Below are positions 8,047 to 13,091 of a DNA stretch of 13,091 nucleotides, one piece after another (the stretch's first letter is position 1; each line of letters begins with the position of its first letter). Source of the DNA: Oscillospiraceae bacterium (GTDB taxonomy: Bacteria; Bacillota; Clostridia; Oscillospirales; Ruminococcaceae); NCBI GenBank assembly GCA_020024175.1, contig JAHHUB010000026.1:1-13091 (forward strand), in the 5' to 3' direction. The notes below the pieces were generated by a model. That model did no database searches. It was not told where the DNA came from and was given only the letters and a program-made list of their open reading frames with translations. Made by a program: the position numbers and the translations under genes.

Positions 8047-8075
8047 ATTATAAAAGAAAAACAGAATTTTGTCAA
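8047..8075 (-). promoter_or_regulatory. Consensus sigma-A promoter of the ABC/ygbA/DUF454 operon
   Basis: On the minus strand TTGACA (8070-8075) is separated by exactly 17 bases from TATAAT (8047-8052). Both hexamers are perfect consensus. The predicted start near 8040 gives a leader of roughly 70 bases before the CydD-like ATG. Such a strong core promoter suggests that control is by repression. Confidence 0.85.
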
Positions 8076-8143
8076 TATATGAAGATTTTTATTTAATATC
8101 AGTATTTTTTAAGTTATGGCTTAGGATTAATATACCTGCTAAA

Positions 8144-8187
8144 AATACACCAGTCACCAATAAAATTATATCAGTGACTGGTGTATT
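8144..8187 (-). terminator. Rho-independent terminator after the UvrA-like gene
   Basis: A perfect 14-base inverted repeat (8144-8157 and 8174-8187) with a 16-base loop. On the minus strand it is followed by a TTTTT run. It starts 29 bases past the UvrA-like stop codon and insulates the next operon's promoter. Confidence 0.88.
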
Positions 8188-8216
8188 GTAAATACCATCA
8201 ATAATGCTGTATACAA

Positions 8217-10472
8217 TTAAAGTCTGATAGATTTTTTTAAATAAGGAGCAGTAACAGAATAACTGGATTTCAGCATTTCTTTGGGTGTTCCTGTAAAAAT
8301 AATATTTCCTCCGTCATTTCCTCCTCCAGGACCTATTTCCACCACATAATCCGCAGCTTTTAAAACTTCTAAATTATGCTCAATCAAAAATACAGAATTG
8401 CCCTCATCCACAATGCTGTCAAAAAGTGCAATAATATTCTGCACATCCTGTAAATGTAATCCGTTGGTTGGCTCATCCAAAATTAAAATTTGACCTTTTT
8501 TACCAAGATATGATGCTAATTTCATTCTTTGCAGTTCTCCCCCGGATAAAGTGGAAAGAGCCTGATTTAAATGAAGATAGAAAAGTCCCACATCTGACAG
8601 AGGTTTTAATTTTTTTTCGATTACAGTGCCTTTAAAACGCTCCATAGCCTGAAAAATAGTTAAATCCATAACTTCAGCAATATTTAACCCATCCAATTTG
8701 TATTTTAAAGCTTCCTCTGAATATCTGAGTCCCCCACAGGCTTCACAAACTGTTTCAATAGAATCCATAAATGCCATTTCTGAAACAATAACACCTTTTC
8801 CTTGGCAAACAGGACAGGCACCTGCTCCATTAAAAGAAAATAAACTGAGTTTTTGACCGCTTTCCCTGGCAAATAATTTGCGAATATCATCTGACAATTC
8901 AAGATATGTAGCAGGTGTAGAACGAAGACTTGCACCTATATTTTTTTGATTTATCAGTATAACTTCTTCTTTTGTCTGATTTGCAAAAGCCTCCATAAGT
9001 GAACTTTTTCCCGAACCTGCCACACCTGCTACAACAGTAAATACTCCTTTTGGCAGTTTAACTGAAATATCTTTTAAATTATGTAAATTCAGGTGTTCCA
9101 AAAAAAACCATTCTTTTGGTATACGCAAATTTTCTTTCAGACAGCTTTTTTGGCGCAAAAGTTTACCTGTTAATGTATCACATTTTGTCAGTTCATTGTA
9201 GCTTCCTTCAAAAAGTACTTCACCACCTAAGGCTCCTGCGCCGGGTCCCATATCAATTATATGATCCGCAATTTCCATCATTTCCTTATGATGTTCCACC
9301 ATAATAATGGTATTTCCTCTATCCCGAAGTCCCACTACTGCTTCGCTGAGTCTGTGTATATCATGACTGTGCAGTCCCACACTGGGTTCATCAAGTACAT
9401 ACAGCAAATCAGAAAGAGATGAGTTATTATATTTTGCTATTTTGCATCTTTGTGCTTCTCCACCTGACAAAGTGCCCATAGAGCGGTCAAGGGTTATATA
9501 GTCAAGACCTATATCAATAAGGGCTTGGATACGGTTTATAAGTGCATTTACTGCATCCTCTCCAATAGGGTCCTCTATCTCATTTAGCCACTTTATAATA
9601 TCTTTAAGAGGCATGGAAACAACTTCTGCAATATTTTTGTCTGCAATTTTACAGCTTAAAATTGTTTGGTTTAATCTGGATCCTTTACATTCCGGACATA
9701 CACCATGGCTTATCATAGGTTCCAGCAATTTGTGATGAACTTTTCCCTCTTCTGAATTTATAACACTTCTGTACATTCTGTGAACAAGTCCTTCATATTT
9801 AGCAGTTTTAAACCAATTTTCAGGGGGATTTTTTAGTTTCGTAGGTTCACAGTAAAGAAACAAATTCAATTCTTCTTCGGAATAATCTTTTATCTTTTTG
9901 TTTAAATCAAAAAGTCCACTGTTGGCATATCGTTCCCAACGCCATTGACCGGGTTCAAAAGCGGCATAATTTATAACTCCCGAATCATTTAAACATTTAT
10001 CAAAATCCACCAGTTTATGTATATCAAGTTCTGTAACCTCACCCAAACCGTCACAGCGTGGGCATCTTCCCTGTGGATGATTAAAAGAAAATGAATCAGA
10101 ATATCCTACAAAAGGTTTACCTATACGGGAAAATAACAATCTGAGCAAAGAATAAATATCAGTATATGTTCCTACAGTAGAACGAATCTGAGCAGACGGT
10201 TTTTTCTGATCTATAACTATAGCCACAGGTAAATTTTCAATATTTCCCACATGAGGTCTACCGTATTTTGTCAAATACCTTTGAGCAAAACTTGGAAATG
10301 TTTCATTTAATTCTCTGCGTGACTGAGCAGCAATGGTGTCCATAACTAAAGAACTTTTGCCTGAACCTGAAACCCCTGTTACAACAGTTATTTTATGTTT
10401 CGGTATTTCCACAGATACATTTTTAAGATTATTTTGTATTGCATCTGCAACATATATTTTATCCTGTGTCAT
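8217..10472 (-). CDS. Short UvrA-like tandem ABC ATPase (excinuclease subunit A paralogue)
   Basis: A 751-residue soluble twin-cassette ATPase of the UvrA superfamily. The first cassette has Walker A GVSGSGKSS (33-41), signature LSGGEAQR (335-342) and Walker B YVLDEP (358-363). The second has GVAGSGKSS (483-491), LSGGELQR (642-649) and LILDEP (663-668). Zinc-type CxxC pairs lie at 137/140, 259/262, 553/556 and 577/580. Genuine UvrA is about 940 residues. Here the insert between the first Walker A and signature is shortened, and the usual CxxC pair before FSFN (128-131) is missing, so the UvrB-binding region is probably lost. This class is often annotated as excinuclease subunit A, or as UvrA2/DrrC-like proteins linked to drug resistance. 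A role in canonical excision repair is doubtful. The ATG at 10472 is preceded by tandem AGGA-type sites overlapping the ybaK stop, 14 bases away, so the two genes are probably cotranscribed. Confidence 0.92.
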   Translation of the reverse strand: MTQDKIYVADAIQNNLKNVSVEIPKHKITVVTGVSGSGKSSLVMDTIAAQSRRELNETFPSFAQRYLTKYGRPHVGNIENLPVAIVIDQKKPSAQIRSTVGTYTDIYSLLRLLFSRIGKPFVGYSDSFSFNHPQGRCPRCDGLGEVTELDIHKLVDFDKCLNDSGVINYAAFEPGQWRWERYANSGLFDLNKKIKDYSEEELNLFLYCEPTKLKNPPENWFKTAKYEGLVHRMYRSVINSEEGKVHHKLLEPMISHGVCPECKGSRLNQTILSCKIADKNIAEVVSMPLKDIIKWLNEIEDPIGEDAVNALINRIQALIDIGLDYITLDRSMGTLSGGEAQRCKIAKYNNSSLSDLLYVLDEPSVGLHSHDIHRLSEAVVGLRDRGNTIIMVEHHKEMMEIADHIIDMGPGAGALGGEVLFEGSYNELTKCDTLTGKLLRQKSCLKENLRIPKEWFFLEHLNLHNLKDISVKLPKGVFTVVAGVAGSGKSSLMEAFANQTKEEVILINQKNIGASLRSTPATYLELSDDIRKLFARESGQKLSLFSFNGAGACPVCQGKGVIVSEMAFMDSIETVCEACGGLRYSEEALKYKLDGLNIAEVMDLTIFQAMERFKGTVIEKKLKPLSDVGLFYLHLNQALSTLSGGELQRMKLASYLGKKGQILILDEPTNGLHLQDVQNIIALFDSIVDEGNSVFLIEHNLEVLKAADYVVEIGPGGGNDGGNIIFTGTPKEMLKSSYSVTAPYLKKSIRL

Positions 10473-10486
10473 AAACTATCCTATCC

Positions 10487-10966
10487 TTATTTTGTAATTT
10501 GTTCAAATTTAATATCAAGCATTTTTTCCAAATCTTTAGGTGCAATTTCAATTTGAACACCGATTTTTCCACCTGATACATAAATCGTTTCCCAATTTAA
10601 AGCACTGGAATCCATGACTGTAGGGAATATTTTTTTCATACCTATGGGAGAACAGCCTCCATGAACATATCCAGTCAAACCCAATAAATCTTTTTGTTTA
10701 AGCATTTCAATTTTTTTAACTCCAGCTATAGTTGCGGCTTTTTTTAAATCAAGTTCATGGTCCCCCGGCAAGCAAAATACATAATATCCATGATTATTGT
10801 CAGTGGTAACCAATGTTTTAAAAATTCTGTCAGCCGGCTGCTCCAGATATGCTGCTACATCAACTGCAGCAATAGGTCCATCTATGGGGTATTCTCTTAC
10901 AATATAATCTATATGTTCTTTATCCAATAAACGCATTGCATTTGTTTTTGTTATTTTTGAAGCCAT
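10487..10966 (-). CDS. ybaK: YbaK/EbsC family Cys-tRNA(Pro) deacylase
   Basis: A 159-residue cytoplasmic trans-editing protein expected to hydrolyse Cys-tRNA(Pro), which prolyl-tRNA synthetase forms by mistake. Family marks are the catalytic-type lysine in RIFKTL (Lys50), the LPGDHELD block (66-73), GYVHGGCSPIG (99-109) and SGGKIGVQIEIAP (131-143). Length matches the family. The frame extends six codons upstream to a GTG at 10984, but the ATG at 10964-10966 is chosen because AAAGG (10977-10981) lies ten bases before it. It is the first gene of a two-gene operon with the UvrA-like ATPase. Specificity for Cys versus another mischarged residue cannot be read from sequence alone. Confidence 0.93.
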   Translation of the reverse strand: MASKITKTNAMRLLDKEHIDYIVREYPIDGPIAAVDVAAYLEQPADRIFKTLVTTDNNHGYYVFCLPGDHELDLKKAATIAGVKKIEMLKQKDLLGLTGYVHGGCSPIGMKKIFPTVMDSSALNWETIYVSGGKIGVQIEIAPKDLEKMLDIKFEQITK

Positions 10967-11027
10967 TATGTATTTTCCTTTCACATTGTTGTATTTTGAG
11001 AAATCTGAAAATTTTTTCTCACTGATA

Positions 11028-11056
11028 TTTATATTATATAACTTATTTTATCACAA
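11028..11056 (-). promoter_or_regulatory. Putative promoter of the ybaK operon
   Basis: On the minus strand TTGTGA (11051-11056) is followed after 17 bases by TATAAA (11028-11033). The start would be near 11021, about 55 bases before the ybaK ATG. Both hexamers deviate from consensus and the region is AT-rich. Confidence 0.4.
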
Positions 11057-11086
11057 TTTTGCTGTAATTGGTATTATAAAAATTGT

Positions 11087-11125
11087 AAAAAAATAGCCTC
11101 AACACACATTTGTATGTTGAAGGCT
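11087..11125 (-). terminator. Terminator of tRNA-Ser
   Basis: A hairpin of AGCC(T)TCAACATAC pairing with GTGTGTTGAGGCT (arms 11112-11125 and 11095-11107, one bulged base) with a 4-base loop. On the minus strand it is followed by TTTTTTT after one A (11087-11093). It begins 7 bases past the tRNA CCA end. Confidence 0.88.
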
Positions 11126-11131
11126 GTTAAC

Positions 11132-11220
11132 TGGCGGAGACGGCGGGATTCGAACCCGCGGGGGATTGCTCCCTAACTGATTTCGAGTCAGCCCCGTTAT
11201 GACCGCTTCGATACGTCTCC
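11132..11220 (-). tRNA. tRNA-Ser(CGA)
   Basis: An 89-base class II tRNA with encoded CCA (11132-11134). The acceptor stem GGAGACG pairs with CGTCTCC. The anticodon loop CTCGAAA (11181-11187) gives anticodon CGA, reading UCG. A long variable arm with GGGAG/CTCCC-type pairing and the T-loop GGTTCGAATCC are present. It has its own promoter and terminator, so it is a single-gene transcription unit. Confidence 0.96.
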
Positions 11221-11271
11221 GAATTTTTAAACCGCCTGGCTGTATAATGCAAGGCGATTTATTGCTAAGTT

Positions 11272-11300
11272 ATTATAACATATCTATATTGTTTCGTCAA
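11272..11300 (-). promoter_or_regulatory. Strong promoter of tRNA-Ser
   Basis: On the minus strand TTGACG (11295-11300) is followed by a 17-base spacer and a perfect TATAAT (11272-11277). The start would be near 11265, leaving a leader of about 45 bases that holds a small CGCCT/AGGCG stem (11233-11237 with 11252-11256). Confidence 0.8.
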
Positions 11301-11339
11301 TAAAGTAAAACTGTTTTGTAAATACATTAAATACTGTAT

Positions 11340-12317
11340 CTATATTTCTTCAGTTTCCTGCATTTTCATAACAGCTTTTACTAAATCTTTTAAATCCTCA
11401 TAGGTGTCTATATAGCCACACTTACGGCGAAATTCTGCAGCACCTCTCATTCCTTTAAGATACCATGCACAATGTTTACGGCTTTCTTTTATACCGATTT
11501 TTTCGCCTTTATATTTAACAGCAAGACTGATATGCTCCAGCATAATATTCATTTTTTCTTCCAGTGTGGGGTTAGTTATAACTTTTCCCGTGTTAAAATA
11601 TTCCTCAATTTGTCTGAAAATCCAAGGAGAGCCCAAAGCACCTCTGCCTATCATAACTAAATCACAATTTGTATATTTATACATATCTTCGGCAGTCTGT
11701 ATATCAATAATATCACCATTACCGATAACAGGAATTTGTACACTGTCTTTAACCTGTTTAATTATTTCAATATCCACCGGTGGCATATACATCTGTGCAC
11801 GGGTTCTTCCATGTATGGCTATTGCATCAGCACCGTTTAACTCCATAATTTTTGCAAATTCCACTGCATTTACGCTGTTTTCATCCCAACCTTTACGAAA
11901 TTTAACTGTAACAGGCAAATCAGTTGTATCACGAACTGCTGCCACAATTTCTCCCGCCAATTTGGGATTTTTCATTAAAGCACTGCCACTGCCATTATTT
12001 GCAATTTTAGGAGCAGGACATCCCATATTAATATCTATTGCATCAGGATTATATTCCATAGCTTTTTTTGCTGCTAATGCCATAATTTTAGGGTCATCAC
12101 CAAAAAGCTGTATTGCCATGGGTCTTTCCTTTTCATAAACTTCTAAAAGTTCAGCAGTTTTTTTATCGGAATACATAAGTCCTTTAGCACTTGCCATTTC
12201 CCCTACTGTATAGCATGCACCATATTTTACGCAAATTTCTCTAAATGCTCTGTCAGCAACACCTGCCATGGGTGCTAAACAAGCTGTTTTTTTCAATTCT
12301 AAATTTCTAATTTTCAT
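11340..12317 (-). CDS. dusB: tRNA-dihydrouridine synthase, DusB type
   Basis: A 325-residue FMN-dependent enzyme that reduces specific uridines in tRNA to dihydrouridine using NAD(P)H. The N-terminal TIM-barrel motif APMAGVADRAFR (15-26) and the INMGCPAPK motif with catalytic Cys100 are present. The FMN-binding Lys139 lies in VKFRKGW, followed by IHGRTR (169-174), GNGDI (199-203) and GRGALGSPW (224-232). All match the DusB branch, and length is typical (about 320-330). The ATG at 12315-12317 is preferred over an in-frame TTG one codon earlier, although no strong Shine-Dalgarno precedes either. A weak promoter candidate (TTGATT, 16 bases, TATAGA) lies just upstream. The gene sits between tRNA genes, a suitable but not necessarily functional context. 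Which uridine it modifies cannot be told from sequence. Confidence 0.95.
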   Translation of the reverse strand: MKIRNLELKKTACLAPMAGVADRAFREICVKYGACYTVGEMASAKGLMYSDKKTAELLEVYEKERPMAIQLFGDDPKIMALAAKKAMEYNPDAIDINMGCPAPKIANNGSGSALMKNPKLAGEIVAAVRDTTDLPVTVKFRKGWDENSVNAVEFAKIMELNGADAIAIHGRTRAQMYMPPVDIEIIKQVKDSVQIPVIGNGDIIDIQTAEDMYKYTNCDLVMIGRGALGSPWIFRQIEEYFNTGKVITNPTLEEKMNIMLEHISLAVKYKGEKIGIKESRKHCAWYLKGMRGAAEFRRKCGYIDTYEDLKDLVKAVMKMQETEEI

Positions 12318-12326
12318 CAATCATTC

Positions 12327-12636
12327 TCAATCTATATATGGTATTTTAGTAAAATCAACTTCATAAATTCTATGTTTTTTATGCCATCAAAATAAAACAT
12401 ATAATCTTATCGATTTTTTTATAATCCTATATGGGGCGATATTGTCTTCATTACAAGCAATAGTAATTTCTTTCATATTATGTTATGGTATAAAGCTAAA
12501 TCTTTAAGCATCAAAATTACATAATAAGAGCAATTATTTCCTCATCAATATTGCCTTTATAATAGTGATAATTCTTATCTATTCTTAACAAATTTTTCCT
12601 TGTTTCTTTATTTTTACCTATAATTGAATACCCCAT
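12327..12636 (-). pseudogene. Gene-poor interval with possible decayed coding remnants
   Basis: No intact gene of normal size lies between dusB and the tRNA-Thr terminator. On the minus strand a 39-codon frame runs from 12636 to 12517 (begins MGYSIIGKNK). In another frame, 12476-12327 encodes MKEITIACNEDN and continues to EVDFTKIPYID, interrupted by one in-frame TGA (12387-12389). The residue composition looks protein-like, but neither start has a convincing Shine-Dalgarno. Either a decayed small gene or chance open frames in AT-rich DNA fits. No family was recognised. Confidence 0.25.
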
Positions 12637-12678
12637 TTACATTATAAGTTCCATAATAATGTATTATATGTAATCAAA

Positions 12679-12704
12679 GCCTCAGCACCTATTGGCACTG
12701 AGGC
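12679..12704 (-). terminator. Terminator-like hairpin after tRNA-Thr
   Basis: GCCTCAGTGCC pairs with GGTGCTGAGGC (11 pairs, two of them G-T) around an AATA loop, 3 bases past the tRNA CCA end. The following T-run is weak (TTTGATT), so termination may be partial. Confidence 0.6.
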
Positions 12705-12707
12705 TAA

Positions 12708-12783
12708 TGGAGCTGTTAACCGGATTCGAACCGATGACCTCGTCCTTACCAAGGACGTGCTCTGCCTACTGAGCCATAACAGC
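12708..12783 (-). tRNA. tRNA-Thr(GGT)
   Basis: A 76-base tRNA with encoded CCA (12708-12710). The acceptor GCTGTTA pairs with TAACAGC. The anticodon loop TTGGTAA (12736-12742) gives GGT. The T-loop region GGTTCGAATCC is normal. It is the last gene of the tRNA array. Confidence 0.96.
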
Positions 12784-12796
12784 AACTTAATATATA

Positions 12797-12825
12797 AAAA
12801 ACTCCACAATATATGTAGAGTTTTT
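12797..12825 (-). terminator. Terminator-like hairpin between tRNA-Trp and tRNA-Thr
   Basis: A 12-pair stem (12797-12808 with 12814-12825, one G-T pair) and 5-base loop, made of AAAAACTC and GAGTTTTT arms. The minus-strand exit has six Ts, typical of a rho-independent terminator. tRNA-Thr begins only 13 bases further and no clear promoter fits between, so this hairpin must be read through, or serve as a processing signal. Confidence 0.65.
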
Positions 12826-12832
12826 ATATTTC

Positions 12833-12908
12833 TGGCAGGGGCAGAAGGATTTGAACCCTCGACACATGGTTTTGGAGACCATTGCTCTACCAACTGAGCT
12901 ATACCCCT
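12833..12908 (-). tRNA. tRNA-Trp(CCA)
   Basis: A 76-base tRNA with encoded 3' CCA. The acceptor AGGGGTA pairs with TGCCCCT with one wobble. The anticodon loop CTCCAAA (12871-12877) gives anticodon CCA, reading UGG. The discriminator base is G, as in bacterial tRNA-Trp. Confidence 0.96.
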
Positions 12909-12913
12909 ATAAA

Positions 12914-12990
12914 TGGTGGACCAACAGGGACTCGAACCCCGGACCAACCGGTTATGAGCCGGTTGCTCTAACCAACTGAGCTATTGGTCC
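12914..12990 (-). tRNA. tRNA with CAT anticodon (elongator Met or lysidine-modified Ile2)
   Basis: A 77-base tRNA with encoded CCA. The acceptor GGACCAA pairs with TTGGTCC. The anticodon loop CTCATAA (12952-12958) gives CAT. The fully paired G1-C72 excludes initiator tRNA. Elongator Met and Ile2 share this anticodon and cannot be separated securely by eye. The GGACC acceptor and CGGCTCATAACCG arm also recall Bacillus Ile2. Confidence 0.93.
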
Positions 12991-13000
12991 ATAGAATAAA

Positions 13001-13035
13001 AGCGACATACTATTTTATTATAACAATATGTCGCT
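13001..13035 (-). terminator. Terminator-like hairpin between tRNA-Asn and the CAT tRNA, with a -10 motif in its loop
   Basis: A perfect 9-base stem, AGCGACATA with TATGTCGCT (13001-13009 and 13027-13035), 2 bases past the tRNA-Asn CCA end, followed on the minus strand by TTTATT. The 17-base loop contains TTGTTATAAT, an extended -10 (TGnTATAAT; hexamer at 13017-13022), which could start transcription of the downstream tRNAs. Confidence 0.6.
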
Positions 13036-13037
13036 TG

Positions 13038-13091
13038 TGGCTCCCCCTGTTGGGCTTGAACCAACGACATCGTGATTAACAGTCACGCGCT
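13038..13091 (-). tRNA. tRNA-Asn(GTT), partial at window edge
   Basis: The 3' 54 bases of a tRNA with encoded CCA (13038-13040), T-loop GGTTCAAGCC and anticodon loop CTGTTAA (13076-13082), giving GTT. The D-arm and 5' acceptor strand lie beyond the window. The 3' acceptor GGGGGA predicts TCCCCC at the missing 5' end. Confidence 0.94.

Noticed and set aside
10967..10984. GTG start six codons upstream for ybaK
   Set aside because: The good Shine-Dalgarno AAAGG lies inside this extension and is correctly spaced for the ATG at 10966.
11566..12138. A 190-codon open frame on the plus strand
   Set aside because: It lies entirely antisense to dusB, whose protein has all family motifs. The plus-strand product is a hydrophobic shadow with no recognised domain.
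12321..12678. Possible T-box or other riboswitch before dusB or after the tRNA array
   Set aside because: No T-box AGGGTGG-type element or recognisable aptamer core was found. The stretch is plain AT-rich sequence.
12642..12947. A 101-codon open frame on the minus strand
   Set aside because: It runs through tRNA-Thr and tRNA-Trp and part of the CAT tRNA. The apparent peptide is translated tRNA sequence.
1..13091. CRISPR arrays, insertion sequences, integrases, phage genes or toxin-antitoxin pairs
   Set aside because: Looked for and not seen. No regularly spaced repeats, transposase motifs or recombinase genes are present, and the tRNA 3' ends show no obvious duplicated attachment site.

Overview
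The window is AT-rich and carries Shine-Dalgarno sites of the AAGGAGG type, sigma-A-like promoters, an M3-type [FeFe] hydrogenase and tRNA genes with encoded CCA ends. This points to a strictly anaerobic, low-GC Firmicute of the Clostridia, possibly a Lachnospiraceae-like lineage. The species cannot be named from the sequence.

Left part (1-3775, plus strand): a two-gene operon encodes a GltD/NfnB-like FAD- and NAD(P)-binding iron-sulfur protein, fused at its N-terminus to a NuoF-type [4Fe-4S] segment, and a complete [FeFe] hydrogenase. The genes overlap by 7 bases. The pair probably couples NAD(P)H and possibly ferredoxin to H2. It ends at a long bidirectional terminator (3717-3774) that also serves the convergent operon on the right.

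Middle-left (8100-3821, minus strand): a tightly packed four-gene operon encodes a CydD-like and a CydC-like ABC exporter half, a cysteine-rich YgbA-type protein (nitrous-oxide-stimulated promoter family) and a small DUF454/YbaN membrane protein. It is driven by a consensus promoter (TTGACA, 17 bases, TATAAT). Two palindromes lie at the expected start site and in the 5' leader and may be operators. The family content suggests redox, thiol or nitrosative stress, but the transported substrate is unknown.

Middle-right (11060-8140, minus strand): an operon of ybaK (Cys-tRNA(Pro) deacylase family) and a 751-residue short UvrA-like twin-ATPase, closed by a clear terminator.

Right part (13091-11087, minus strand): a translation-related block. 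A tRNA array reads Asn (cut by the window edge), CAT-anticodon Met or Ile2, Trp, Thr, with terminator-like hairpins after Asn, Trp and Thr. Next come about 350 bases without an intact gene but with possible decayed coding sequence, then a DusB-type dihydrouridine synthase, then tRNA-Ser(CGA) with its own strong promoter and terminator.

No mobile element, CRISPR array or phage gene was seen. Most of the window is ordinary chromosomal sequence. The parts most worth a second look are the GltD-like/hydrogenase pair, the CydDC-like/YgbA/DUF454 operon with its palindromes, and the hairpin-punctuated tRNA array.
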